DNA from: Ogataea parapolymorpha DL-1
Taxonomy: Eukaryota > Ascomycota > Pichiomycetes > Pichiales > Pichiaceae
Reading direction: 5' to 3'
DNA length: 64,000 nt
NCBI RefSeq assembly: GCF_000187245.1
Contig: NC_027862.1
Span: forward strand, 124,001 to 188,000
A program made the position numbers and the translations under genes. A model generated the notes under the pieces. The model saw only the letters and a program-made list of their open reading frames with translations. It did no database searches and was not told the origin of the DNA. Positions 37,657-48,200 of the stretch are shown here, one piece after another. Each line of letters opens with the position of its first letter. The first letter of the stretch is position 1.

Positions 37657-37687
37657 GCCAAAAATCTGCCAAAAAATTGCCAAAAAA
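37657..37687. repeat. Three phased GCCAAAAA repeats before NAR1
   Basis: GCCAAAAA begins at 37657, 37668 and 37679, an exact 11-bp period, in the 134-bp spacer between YTP1 and NAR1. The A-runs therefore recur about once per helical turn, 60-90 bp before the NAR1 start codon. Confidence 0.75.
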
Positions 37688-37746
37688 TATGTGCACGTCC
37701 TAGATAGGCAAAAATAAGAAATAAATTAAAAAAAAAAAGTATTCGT

Positions 37747-39270
37747 ATGAGTGCCATCTTATCTGCCGATGATCTGAACGACTTCATCACGCCTGGAGTG
37801 GCGTGTGTGAAGCCGGTGGAGTCGTCGAACGCCAAGAAGGCAGACGGCCGCGGCCCGGTCGATATCCAGATCGACGCGCAGGGCAACGCCCTCGAGGTCG
37901 AAATCGATGGATCGAGCTCGCGGCTCCAGGAGGCACAGATATCGCTAGCCGACTGTCTGGCATGCTCCGGCTGCATCACCTCGGCCGAAGAAGTGCTTGT
38001 TGCGCAGCACTCCCACAAGGAACTAATCAACGCGCTCAAGCAAGACCGACACAACAAAAAGTTTGTCATGAGCATTAGTCATCAGTCGAGAGCGTCTTTG
38101 GCAGCGGCACTGAAGCTGACGATCGAGCAGGTCGACAAGATGCTGATCCACTTATTTGTGAACCATCTGGGATTTGTCAGCGTGGTAGGCACCGGGCTAG
38201 GCCGTGTGATAGCAACCGATACGCTGGCGCACGATATAGTCGAGGGCAAGCAGAATGGCGCTCAGGGGCCTGTGCTCACCTCAATCTGTCCCGGCTGGGT
38301 GCTCTACGCTGAAAAGACTCATCCACACATTTTACCGAAACTCAGCACGGTGAAGTCGCCGCAGCAGATCACCGGCTGCATTTTCAAGAGACTAATAGGC
38401 AGACAATATAGTTGTTCGCTGGACCAGGTGTACCATCTGTCAATCATGCCGTGTTTTGACAAGAAGCTGGAGGCCGCGCGGCCGGAGCACGAGACGCCTG
38501 GGGAGGCGCCTGACGTAGACTGTGTGATCACACCGAGAGAGCTCATTCAGCTACTGCAGGACGAGAAAATTAACATTGACAAGATCATCAAAGAGGTCGA
38601 GCACGACGCGACGCCGATCTCGCACATTTATGAGCAGTATGCGCCCCGCGACTGGCCCGACGCGGAGGCGGCGTGGCTCAACTGCGAGGGCTCGTCGTCA
38701 GGAGGGTATGCGCTCCAATATTTATTGCACTTGCAAAAAATGCACGAAAACACAGAGATCAGGACGATAAACGGCAGAAACCCGGACATTTACGAGCTAC
38801 GGCTCGTGCGCGGGTCGGAGGTACTAGCCACGGCGGGCGTGGTGAACGGATTCAAGAATATCCAGAATTTGGTGCGCAAGCTGAAAAATGGTAGCACCAG
38901 AGTGAGCGGTGGACTTGCGGCGAGACGACGCGCGCGCATGGCCCAGGACGCGGGCGAGAAGCAGGAAACAGGCCCGGAGGTGCACAAGTGCGACCTCGTG
39001 GAGGTGATGGCGTGTCCCGGGGGGTGCATCAACGGCGGCGGCCAGATCAGCGGGCCGGCAGAGGTTGCGTCGAAAGACTGGGTCGAGCAGACCAGACACC
39101 TCTACACCAGCATTTCGGTGGCCGGAGTTGTCACCAGTAGGGTGCGAAACTGGGTTGACTCGTTTGAAGTGGAGTTCGGGTTGAGCGAGGAACGCACGAC
39201 GCGGACCCAGTTCAAGGCCGTGGAGAAACCCACGGACACGACGTCGATCGCGCTCGGGTCTCGCTGGTAG
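37747..39270 (+). CDS. NAR1: Cytosolic Fe-S assembly protein Nar1
   Basis: 507-aa iron-only-hydrogenase-like protein of the cytosolic iron-sulfur assembly machinery, bridging the early scaffold to the Cia1-Cia2-Met18 targeting complex. N-terminal cluster ligands are Cys20 and Cys70, 73 and 76 (DCLACSGC). The second site has cysteines in TSICPGW, IMPCFDKK and VMACPGGCINGGGQ. The C terminus ends in Trp (ALGSRW), as is usual for Nar1. Length is close to S. cerevisiae Nar1 (491 aa). Confidence 0.96.
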   Translation: MSAILSADDLNDFITPGVACVKPVESSNAKKADGRGPVDIQIDAQGNALEVEIDGSSSRLQEAQISLADCLACSGCITSAEEVLVAQHSHKELINALKQDRHNKKFVMSISHQSRASLAAALKLTIEQVDKMLIHLFVNHLGFVSVVGTGLGRVIATDTLAHDIVEGKQNGAQGPVLTSICPGWVLYAEKTHPHILPKLSTVKSPQQITGCIFKRLIGRQYSCSLDQVYHLSIMPCFDKKLEAARPEHETPGEAPDVDCVITPRELIQLLQDEKINIDKIIKEVEHDATPISHIYEQYAPRDWPDAEAAWLNCEGSSSGGYALQYLLHLQKMHENTEIRTINGRNPDIYELRLVRGSEVLATAGVVNGFKNIQNLVRKLKNGSTRVSGGLAARRRARMAQDAGEKQETGPEVHKCDLVEVMACPGGCINGGGQISGPAEVASKDWVEQTRHLYTSISVAGVVTSRVRNWVDSFEVEFGLSEERTTRTQFKAVEKPTDTTSIALGSRW

Positions 39271-39526
39271 ACGCAGATTTGTAATCGCGGAGTAGCCGGT
39301 TGGAGATACCGCTTTTCTGCGCCACAAGTCCGAGTATCCCCGAGGCGGCGAGGCCCCAGGACTACTCTGTTCCGGAGTACACATGTGGCGGTGCGGGCCA
39401 AATATTTTTCATAGATTAGTTACCAACGCCGTGGCGGTGCACAGTTCGAAAGGACCGCTTGCTTATTTAAAAAACCTACGAAAAGTCGTTTGTGGCGAAT
39501 AGTATACTGACTTGTGATTTTCCGTC

Positions 39527-41044
39527 ATGTCTTCTACAGTCGAGTTTAAAGAGAACACAGTGATTGTTGTTTTCGGCGCTTCTGGCGACCTGGCCAAGAA
39601 AAAAACGTTCCCGGCCCTGTTTGGACTGTTCAGAGAAGGATTCCTGTCCAGCAGCACCCGGATCATTGGATATGCCCGGTCGAAGCTGACTGACGAGGAA
39701 TTGAAGACCAGAATCAAGCCAAATTTCAAGACCCCGACCGAAAAGTCCAAGGCCCAAGTCGACGAGTTCCTCAAGATGGTGACCTATATCTCCGGCCCAT
39801 ACGACACTCCGGAGGGCTACCAGAAGCTGAACTCGACGATTGAGGAGTACGACGCGGCCAGCAAGGTCAAGGAGTCGCACAGACTGTTTTACCTGGCCTT
39901 GCCTCCATCAGTGTTCACCACGGTGGCCGCCAACTTGAAACAGTATGTCCATCCTGGAGATAAAGGTCTTGCAAGGATCATCATCGAGAAACCGTTTGGC
40001 CACGATTTGGCCTCTGCGCAGGCGTTGCAGAAGGAGCTGGCCCCACTCTGGAGCGAGGACGAGCTATACAGAATCGATCACTACTTGGGAAAAGAGATGG
40101 TGAAGAACCTTGTTCCGTTCCGATTCGCCAACAACTTTTTGTCGGCCTGCTGGAACAACAATTTCATCAAGTCGATCCAGATCTCCTTTAAGGAGCCGTT
40201 TGGAACCGAGGGAAGAGGCGGATACTTTGATTCCATCGGTATCATTAGAGACGTGATGCAGAACCACCTGTTCCAGGTGCTGACGCTGGTGATGATGGAG
40301 AGACCGGTCTCGTTCGACGCGGAGGCCGTTAGAGACGAGAAAGTCCGGCTGCTCAAGTCGATCAAGCCGTTCGACAAGGACAACGTTCTGGTTGGCCAGT
40401 ACACGCGGTCCGAGGACGGCTCGAAGCCGGGCTACTTGGACGACGAGACCGTCAAGCCAGACAGCAAGTGTGTCACATTTGCCTGTTTGACACTCCAGGT
40501 GGACAACGAGAGATGGCAGGGTGTTCCTGTCATTTTGAGGGCCGGAAAGGCGCTAAACGAGGGCAAGGTGGAGATCAGAATCCAGTTCAGAGAAAACTCC
40601 AACGGCATGTTCAAGGACATCAACAGAAACGAGCTGGTCATCCGCATTCAGCCGGACGAGGCCATGTACATGAAGATGAACACCAAGGTGCCGGGAATTA
40701 GCAACAGCATTGCCGTTACTGAGCTCGACCTGTCGTACAAGAGCAGATACTCCGACTTCTACATCCCAGAGGCCTACGAGTCGCTCATCAGAGACTGTCT
40801 GCGCGGCGACCACTCCAACTTTGTCAGGGACGATGAGCTCGACATCAGTTGGGGCCTGTTCACGCCGCTGCTCAACTACCTTGAGGGCCCAGACGCTCCA
40901 ACCCCACAGCCATATGCGTACGGCTCCAGAGGCCCAGCCGGCCTGACCGACTACCTCAAGAGGAACGGCTATGTTTTCCAGAACCGTAACATCTACCAGT
41001 GGCCAGTCACCACCCCGGACGTTTTGGAACAGAGCAAAATCTAA
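39527..41044 (+). CDS. ZWF1: Glucose-6-phosphate dehydrogenase Zwf1
   Basis: 505-aa NADP-dependent first enzyme of the oxidative pentose phosphate pathway. The dinucleotide site is VVFGASGDLAKKKTFPALF. The catalytic/substrate block RIDHYLGKEMVKNL and the preceding EKPFGHDL are intact, as is the structural-NADP region near the C terminus. It supplies NADPH to, among others, the thioredoxin systems. Length is identical to S. cerevisiae Zwf1. The 256-bp upstream spacer contains CGG/CCG-rich words but no motif I can assign. Confidence 0.98.
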   Translation: MSSTVEFKENTVIVVFGASGDLAKKKTFPALFGLFREGFLSSSTRIIGYARSKLTDEELKTRIKPNFKTPTEKSKAQVDEFLKMVTYISGPYDTPEGYQKLNSTIEEYDAASKVKESHRLFYLALPPSVFTTVAANLKQYVHPGDKGLARIIIEKPFGHDLASAQALQKELAPLWSEDELYRIDHYLGKEMVKNLVPFRFANNFLSACWNNNFIKSIQISFKEPFGTEGRGGYFDSIGIIRDVMQNHLFQVLTLVMMERPVSFDAEAVRDEKVRLLKSIKPFDKDNVLVGQYTRSEDGSKPGYLDDETVKPDSKCVTFACLTLQVDNERWQGVPVILRAGKALNEGKVEIRIQFRENSNGMFKDINRNELVIRIQPDEAMYMKMNTKVPGISNSIAVTELDLSYKSRYSDFYIPEAYESLIRDCLRGDHSNFVRDDELDISWGLFTPLLNYLEGPDAPTPQPYAYGSRGPAGLTDYLKRNGYVFQNRNIYQWPVTTPDVLEQSKI

Positions 41045-41168
41045 GTAGGTAAGCTAACGTAATTCCGATGACATCAAAGAGCTATTTATTTGGGACGGCA
41101 TTGATAGTGCCGTTTTTATTTTCCTATTTTTTTAAATATCTTATTTTAAATTATTTTAATTTACTCCC

Positions 41169-42500
41169 ATGTCTGAAATATCCCTCAATTCAATTGCTCA
41201 ATGGACGGAGTCGTTTGAGAAAGACCCCGTCAGCAAGCTGGCTGCGTCTGTGTTCCAGCACGGCAACATCGAGGAATTGCTTATCAACAGATCTCGCGAG
41301 ATTGCGGACATCCATGTCTTCAACACCAAGGTCCAGCAGGAGGGCGCGCCGGTGACTGACCAGAAGGCTTCTGGCCGCTGCTGGCTATTTGCCTCCACCA
41401 ACATGTTGCGTCTCAAGCTCATGTCCAAATTTAATCTGAAAGAATGCCAGCTTTCTCCGTCGTACTTGTTTTTCTACGATAAGCTCGAAAAGGCTAACTA
41501 TTTCCTCGACCAGATCTGCGACACGTACAAAGAGGACGTGAGTTCGCGTTTGGTGCAATTCTTCCTCACTGACCCGATCGGTGACGGCGGCCAGTTCACT
41601 ATGATGACCCAGATCGTCGACAAGTACGGAATTGTCCCCAACGCCGTCTATCCCGACAGCTACAACACCACGGCCTCGCGCGTGATGAACAAGCTTTTGC
41701 TAGCCAAGCTGCGCGAGTACGCACAGATTTTGCGGGAAAAGCTTGCTGCAGGCAAGTCTGTGGAGGACGACAAGGCAAAGATGATCGCCGAGGTGTACAG
41801 ACTGCAGTGTATCTTTTTGGGCGTGCCTCCGGCTCCCGACAAAGAATTTACCTGGGACTTCTACGACAAAGACGGCAAGTTCCAGACGATCACGACGACG
41901 CCCAAGGCGTTTGTGAAGGACGTGATCGAGTTCGACACGCCAGAGTACATTTCTCTGCTGAACGATCCTAGAAACCCGTACAACAGAATGATCAAGATCG
42001 ACAGGCTCAACAACGTTGTGGGCACAAATCCGGTCACTTATTTGAACGTGGAAATCGACGTGCTTGCGGACGCCGTCGTCCATCGTATCAAGAACAACAA
42101 GGCCGTTTTCTTCGGCACCGACACGCCAAAGTTCATGGACAACAACAGAGGAATCATGGACATCGACCTTTGGGATTACAAGCTGATCGGTTACGACCAC
42201 CGTGCCGTCGACAAGGCCTCGCGTGTCCTCTACAACCAGTCGCTCATGACCCATGCGATGCTGATCACAGGCGTCCACTTGGACGACAATGGCAAACCCG
42301 TGCGTTACAGAGTGGAAAATAGCTGGTCCAACAAAAAGGGCAGCGAAGGCTACTATGTGATGACGCACGATTACTTCAAGGAGTACGTGTACCAGGTGGT
42401 TGTGGAGAAGAGTGAGGTGCCAGAGCTGGTCAAGCTTCTTGACACTGACCCAATTGTTCTTCCGCCATACGACCCTATGGGAGCCCTGGCCAACATGTAA
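41169..42500 (+). CDS. LAP3: Bleomycin hydrolase / cysteine aminopeptidase Lap3
   Basis: 443-aa papain-type peptidase (C1B) that forms a self-compartmentalised hexamer and trims peptides and homocysteine thiolactone. The catalytic Cys is in QKASGRCWLFAS, the His in LMTHAMLITGVH and the Asn in YRVENSWSNKKG. The C terminus (DPMGALANM) reaches the active site in the family and is present. It starts at MSEISLNS, without the N-terminal extension of S. cerevisiae Lap3 (483 aa), so a cytosolic form is expected. KEX2 begins 78 bp downstream. Confidence 0.95.
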   Translation: MSEISLNSIAQWTESFEKDPVSKLAASVFQHGNIEELLINRSREIADIHVFNTKVQQEGAPVTDQKASGRCWLFASTNMLRLKLMSKFNLKECQLSPSYLFFYDKLEKANYFLDQICDTYKEDVSSRLVQFFLTDPIGDGGQFTMMTQIVDKYGIVPNAVYPDSYNTTASRVMNKLLLAKLREYAQILREKLAAGKSVEDDKAKMIAEVYRLQCIFLGVPPAPDKEFTWDFYDKDGKFQTITTTPKAFVKDVIEFDTPEYISLLNDPRNPYNRMIKIDRLNNVVGTNPVTYLNVEIDVLADAVVHRIKNNKAVFFGTDTPKFMDNNRGIMDIDLWDYKLIGYDHRAVDKASRVLYNQSLMTHAMLITGVHLDDNGKPVRYRVENSWSNKKGSEGYYVMTHDYFKEYVYQVVVEKSEVPELVKLLDTDPIVLPPYDPMGALANM

Positions 42501-42578
42501 AGAAAATAATATTTTAATTATTACACCTTTAACTTTTTTTTTTAGAATTATTTTTCCGCTGCGCTGTTTTTACCAAAC

Positions 42579-44969
42579 ATGTTTATTCCGCCGCGAGATT
42601 ACCGGCAGAAGCACTACTTTTTGTTGGAGATCTCGGCTGACAAGGTTGCAGGGCTGCTCCAGAAACTGCCTGAACTGAACTACGAGCATCCCTCGCGCGC
42701 GGTGGACAAGTACCATGTTTTTTCTGTACACAAGGACAAAGAGGCTGAACCACAGCTGTTGTCCCTAGAGCAGCTGAAAACGCTCCACGGCGAGCCAGAG
42801 CGACTGCAAAAACGTGAGAGCGGTCTCAGTAACGTTCTGGCGGACGCAGGTGTGCGATCGGTCCACATGCTGCCTCCCAAAAGGCTCGTGCACAGAGCAC
42901 CAGTACCGGCTGTCGATTCGTCCATGGAGCCCATAGAGAACGCAAAAAAAGACTTCCGCATCGACGATCCGATCTTCCCCGAGCAGTGGCACATTCTGAA
43001 CCCCAACTTCCCGGGTCACGACGTTAACGTGGTTCCTGTGTGGAAGCGCAATATTACCGGATCGGGCGTGGTCACCGCGTTGGTCGACGACGGCCTGGAC
43101 TACGAAAGTCCCGATCTTGCTAGCAATTTCTGCAAAGAGGGATCCTACGACTACAATGACAACGGCCCGCTGCCCAAGCCGCGTCTGTCCGACGACTACC
43201 ACGGCACACGGTGCGCGGCAGAGATAGCAGCCGCCAAGGGCAACGGGTACTGCGGCGTTGGCGTGGCGTACGACTCCAAGGTGTCTGGGATCCGCATACT
43301 GTCGGGGGAGATCACGTCTGAGGACGAGGCAATCGCCATGATCCACGGTCTCGACGTGAACGACATCTATTCATGCTCGTGGGGCCCGCCCGACGATGGG
43401 CAGTCGATGGACGTGCCCGAAAAAGTGGTCCGCGAGGCCATTCTGAAGGGCATCCAGGAAGGCAGAAAGGAGAAAGGCGCGCTGTACGTGTTTGCGAGCG
43501 GGAACGGCGGCTACCACAACGATAACTGCAATTTCGACGGATACACAAACAGCATATATTCCATCACAGTGACCTCGATAGACCACAAGGGACTGCATCC
43601 GCCGTACGCCGAGTCGTGCACAGCCGTGATGGTGTCCACGTACTCCTCCGGCTCGGGCGAGCACATCCATACCACCGACATCAACAATCAGTGCACGGCT
43701 GCGCATGGCGGCACGTCTGCTGCTGCTCCATTGGCAGCAGGAATTTATGCGCTTATTTTACAGGCCAATCCAGACCTCACGTGGCGTGACGTCCAGGCAC
43801 TGACGGTGAAGGAGGCAACGGAAGTCAACTCGAACGACCCGAGCTGGCAGAACTCGTACATTGAGGGCCGTCGCTACTCGCCGGTGTTCGGCTGGGGAAA
43901 ACTTGACGCAGACCGCATGGTACGGGCGGCGCAGAACTGGACCCTTCTCAAGCCGCAGGCGTGGTACTACTCGCCCGTGCAGCATGCGAACAAAAAAGTC
44001 GATAACGTGGGCTCCGTGACAACCACGTTCGAGGTGACGAGCGAGGACCTGGTGGCTGCCAATTTGGAGCGGATCGAGCACGTGACCGTCACGGTGAACA
44101 TCGCGGCGGAGCGACGCGGCGACGTGGAGGTGACACTTGTGTCGCCGAACGGGATCAAATCGGACCTGGGCCAGAGCAGAAAGCGCGACCGCAACAGTGA
44201 CGGGTTCCGCAACTGGACCTTCTCGTCTGTCGCGCACTGGGGGGAGCCTGGCCCGGGTAACTGGACTCTGGAGGTGCGCAACACCAACGAGCGCAACAAA
44301 CTCACGTTCGAAAACTGGCAGCTGCGATTATTCGGTGAGTCTCTCGATCCAAAAAAGGCCAAACGATTCAGCTTGGACGAGGATTACAGTGAGACTCAGG
44401 GCGACCACAAGGACACAACCGCTATTGCCGCATCCAGCACCCTGTCAATCGCCCCAACCGTGACCAGCACCATCGCCTCTACAGACCAAGCCACGCCGTC
44501 GGCTGAGACCGGAGACGGCGTGTATCGGGCGTCTGACACGCACTACGAGGAGTACTTTGTGTTCTTCCTTGCACTGGGCTTCATCATTTGCATCTGGATG
44601 CTCAAGAGCCGCAAAAAGCCAGGCCGGGCCCGCAGACGGGACGAGTACGAGTTCGACATCATCCAGCCGGAGGACGACTTTGACTCCGAGTACGCGCAGT
44701 CGCAGCGCTCGGCGTCGATCGGCGAGTCGTCCAATGCGTCGGTCAGCAGAATGGCCGCCATGGCGCGCAACTCGCTCGATGCATCGAAGCTGCAGGCCAA
44801 TTCAGCCAAAACAGCCACCACATCCAGGAATCCGAAATCCGATTCCGACTATCTACGACAGGAGGACCAGGAAAGAGAACGGTTATACAATACATTCAAC
44901 GGCCTCGAAGAGGACGATGATATGGAGGGCGAGAGTATGTACCGTATCACCTCACACGACTCTGCATAA
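42579..44969 (+). CDS. KEX2: Kexin, Golgi proprotein processing protease Kex2
   Basis: 796-aa subtilisin-type endoprotease that cleaves after Lys-Arg in the late Golgi. The catalytic residues are Asp170 (LVDDGLDYE), His208 (DDYHGTRC), oxyanion Asn309 (ASGNGG) and Ser380 (GGTSAAAPLAAG). Self-cleavage is likely at Lys101-Arg102. A P domain (HVTVTVNIAAERRGDVEVTL), a Ser/Thr-rich stalk, a membrane span near 655-675 (FVFFLALGFIICIWML) and a tail with YEFDII (TGN signal) follow. Oddly, the first ATG gives MFIPPRDYRQKHYF with no signal peptide; the frame is open only back to a TAG at 42543. Confidence 0.93.
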   Translation: MFIPPRDYRQKHYFLLEISADKVAGLLQKLPELNYEHPSRAVDKYHVFSVHKDKEAEPQLLSLEQLKTLHGEPERLQKRESGLSNVLADAGVRSVHMLPPKRLVHRAPVPAVDSSMEPIENAKKDFRIDDPIFPEQWHILNPNFPGHDVNVVPVWKRNITGSGVVTALVDDGLDYESPDLASNFCKEGSYDYNDNGPLPKPRLSDDYHGTRCAAEIAAAKGNGYCGVGVAYDSKVSGIRILSGEITSEDEAIAMIHGLDVNDIYSCSWGPPDDGQSMDVPEKVVREAILKGIQEGRKEKGALYVFASGNGGYHNDNCNFDGYTNSIYSITVTSIDHKGLHPPYAESCTAVMVSTYSSGSGEHIHTTDINNQCTAAHGGTSAAAPLAAGIYALILQANPDLTWRDVQALTVKEATEVNSNDPSWQNSYIEGRRYSPVFGWGKLDADRMVRAAQNWTLLKPQAWYYSPVQHANKKVDNVGSVTTTFEVTSEDLVAANLERIEHVTVTVNIAAERRGDVEVTLVSPNGIKSDLGQSRKRDRNSDGFRNWTFSSVAHWGEPGPGNWTLEVRNTNERNKLTFENWQLRLFGESLDPKKAKRFSLDEDYSETQGDHKDTTAIAASSTLSIAPTVTSTIASTDQATPSAETGDGVYRASDTHYEEYFVFFLALGFIICIWMLKSRKKPGRARRRDEYEFDIIQPEDDFDSEYAQSQRSASIGESSNASVSRMAAMARNSLDASKLQANSAKTATTSRNPKSDSDYLRQEDQERERLYNTFNGLEEDDDMEGESMYRITSHDSA

Positions 44970-45047
44970 TGTAAATAAAAAAGTCAGATTTAATTTTATT
45001 TAAGTTATTTTTTTTATGGCTGTGTGAAAAAGTGTGGAGTAATCTTT

Positions 45048-45299
45048 ATGTCTTCTAGAACAACAAAACGTCCACACCCACCAAACCGGTCTCTATGGCA
45101 GCGATATCAAGCACTGCCGCTCAAATGGAAAGTCTATTTGGGCGTGTCGACATTTGTCACCGCTTTTATAGCCGATTCTATCGGGACCCGTATCATGGAG
45201 TCCAACATGATCGAGTACGAGGCCCAGAGACGTGTCGACCTCGAACTTAGCCGACGGTCCGCTGAGCAGCCTCGAACCGCCGTTTCAGAGAAGAAATGA
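45048..45299 (+). CDS. Small single-span membrane protein, unknown
   Basis: 83-aa protein starting MSSRTTKRPH. The N terminus is basic (KRPHPPNRSLWQRYQ). One hydrophobic stretch follows (WKVYLGVSTFVTAFIADSIG), then a charged C terminus (YEAQRRVDLELSRRSAEQ). The basic start plus single span would suit a mitochondrial inner-membrane assembly factor, but no named family was recognised. Its last 53 bp overlap the 3' end of the convergent GDH2 coding region. Confidence 0.6.
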   Translation: MSSRTTKRPHPPNRSLWQRYQALPLKWKVYLGVSTFVTAFIADSIGTRIMESNMIEYEAQRRVDLELSRRSAEQPRTAVSEKK

Positions 45300-48200
45300 A
45301 CTCAAGGAACTTGGCAGGGTTGCTGTCGATTCCCCTAGAGTACACAAACTCCGATGCCAGACGAGTCGCAAAGATCGCCCGCAGATATGCCGTAGGCACT
45401 CTCTTGAGGATGGTCTGGATGCCGATCTGCTTGAGCAGCAAATTAGGGAGAGCGTCGGTAAGCACGTCGTTTCTGAACTTCTCGTCGTCATCCCACAATT
45501 CCTTGGAGGAGGCCAGCTCGTCGGCCAACTTGTTAATAGCCATAGAAAGCTCGTCGCTGAGGATGCTGAAAGGCTTGCCTGTCTGCTCCTTCAGCGACCA
45601 CAAAAGCTCGAATTCATTGCGTGCGTTGCGAACCACGATCTGCTGAACCTCCTTCACGTACTGCTTGTAGAACTCCGGAACCTTATTGGTGGCAGAGTCC
45701 ACACACATGTGTTTGAGGAACCCTTCGTCATCGAACGAGAGGGCTGCCAAAACCTCCAGCGAGCTAGAAGTCACTCCACCCTTGTTGGTCGAGGCGTCCT
45801 TGAACACAATAGCACCAGCTTTTTCCAGCATCAGCTTTGCTGGCTGCGTAATGAACAGGTTAGCTCCTTCAACAATGAACGGAATGATACTCTTGCCGGT
45901 CTTTTCGTCGATCAGGCTGTGCACATTGTTGGCATCCAGTGAGTTCGGACGGCCTCCGCACGGAACAAACAGCTTGATGAAGTTGTTCGGGAAGTTCTCC
46001 TTCAACGTCAAATGGAAGTTGTTCCGGAACGTCAACCCGCTGGCAATAACACGGCCGTCTGGAAGCTTGACATCAGTGTCGTCGACCAAAACCAAGTAGC
46101 CCTTAGGCCCAAGCTTGGATTTGTCAAAGTGCTGGTTGCCCTTACGCTCGTGCGCCAATCTCAACAGCTCCTTCTTGTCCAGTCCGTCCTCGTCCACAAC
46201 CACTCCAAAGCCATCAACAATAGCAACGTACTTTTCTTCTCTGGACAGCTTGATTTCGTTTGAGCCTAAATCTCCGTCTCCACCAGCTATCTGCACCTTG
46301 GTGATTTTTCCTAAGTCGGTGATACCCAGCTTTTCGTAGATCTTCTCCGTGTACGCTCTGACACTAAGAGACGTCATTCCATACTCATCGTGAGGAATGC
46401 CACCGAGAGTAGGCGACTTTCCGGTGAAGAAGGCCTTCCAAGGGAAGCCGTACTTGGCACCTCTCTTGCGAGCGTGCAGAGTAGCCCAGTCCACAAACCC
46501 TGCAGTGTTTTCGTCTGGCCCCATATACAGCATCTCTGGTTTGTTGTAGAGGTCCACAATGGTTTCTTTACGAGGATCCTTGATCAAAAGGTCCAGCAGG
46601 GAGTCAATGTACTTGGTGAAGCACTCCTTCGGACGTTCTTGGGCAGCGCCAGGGTTCAGCAGAATCACACCTTTAGACCCACCTTCTGGGATATCCTTGT
46701 TTTTGCGCTGCTGAGTGCTTGCGAGGTTGTAGTTTTCGTCAAACAGTGTTCTCATGTTGGTGAAGTAATTGTCCTTGGTCCGGGACTTGACGATACGGAT
46801 CCCTCCACGAGCAACGTCTCTGAATCTGATGTGGAAACCTCTGAAATCAGAACCAACAACGAAAAACATTCCAAATGGTGTCTGTGGATACTCCGTTTCT
46901 GGCAGGAACGATGGCTTCAGTCTGAAAGAGAGCGCGATCTTGGACGTGACAAAGAAATTGGTCTTGAGAACGCTCTTGTTGAACGAGTACAATGCCCGCA
47001 GAACGAGCTTGTGGCCCTCGTTGGCTGAAGCCGACCTGTTGAGCGCCTTCTCAAAGTCCTCGTCGTTCTCGATCGGACTCACTTTCTCCACTCTCTGGTA
47101 GGAAAGAGTGGACTGTAGCGAGGTCGAGGTGTAGTGGTGGTCAACAAAATGTCTGTACAGCTGGCTGATCAGGTCCTTGTTGTTTTCAAAACACTCGGCA
47201 ATGTACGACTGGGTGTACGTCTCGGACGTGAGTCTCTTTTTAATCTTGCTGATAATTTCAGCGTGCTGTGGCGAGACAGAGTGCGACAGCAGCTCTCTGA
47301 GCGCATTGAACTCCGGCCCGAGTCTGTTGAGGAAATGTGTCACGAAGATGACACCGCAATGGGCGTAGATAGACTCCTGGATGGACATCTCACCGCTGGC
47401 GAACTTGCTGTAGAACATGTTGTTCGGAATGCAGTACAACAAAGAGGCCTCCTTGGCCATCTGGTAGATGGTAGCATCAGGACTCAGGCCATCCGTGTAG
47501 TCGATGTACATGGAGATGATGGAATAGCCATTGGCAAAGTTCTCCACATACTTGCGTCTGAGGTTCACATTGTAGTACTTGGCCAATGTGCTGAGTGCCG
47601 AGCTGTAACGAGGCGAGCTGTTACGGCGGTACCCAATGATAATCCTTTGTTCGCCCGTGGCAGCCACAGTAAAATGTTTAATCACGGGACCCTCGGTGGC
47701 TGCCAATTCGTTCAAAACTTCTGAATATAGCAATTTAGTGTGGGGAGTGGCAGTTTTCAAAAAGGTGGAGTCTCCGACGTGCTCAATGTCGCTGCCGGCC
47801 GACACCCCCTGCGTGTCGAACTTGCATTTGTAAACAAACTGGCATTTCACCACGTCACCGGACGGCAATCTGGAATTGAAGGACTCCAAGCGGTAGGGGG
47901 TTTCCTCCACGGCACGATCGAGGTATTTGTCGTCAATTTCCTGCTCAAAATCGTCCCAGCCTGCGGCATCAAAGTAGACAGCGTGGTCGTCGGTCTCACG
48001 GCGATGATGCAGGAACGGGCGATCCGTGAGCCCTCTCGCAAAGGCATCCACCTTTGCAGAATAAAGGGCAAGTATATGCGAGACGATGACAGAGACGGAC
48101 TCTGAAGCAAAATATGTGTCGTCAATGCCAAGCGACTCGTAAAAATACCTTGTTTCAGACTCGATCAGGTTCTCGGGGATGAATCCTGTGGAGTCGAGCT

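Noticed and set aside
42359..42545. Possible KEX2 first exon inside LAP3, using a GTACGT donor near 42384 or GTAAAG at 42497
   Set aside because: Neither donor joins a signal-peptide-like, in-frame ATG exon to the 42546 acceptor; the short candidate reading (MTHDYFK) is simply the LAP3 frame.
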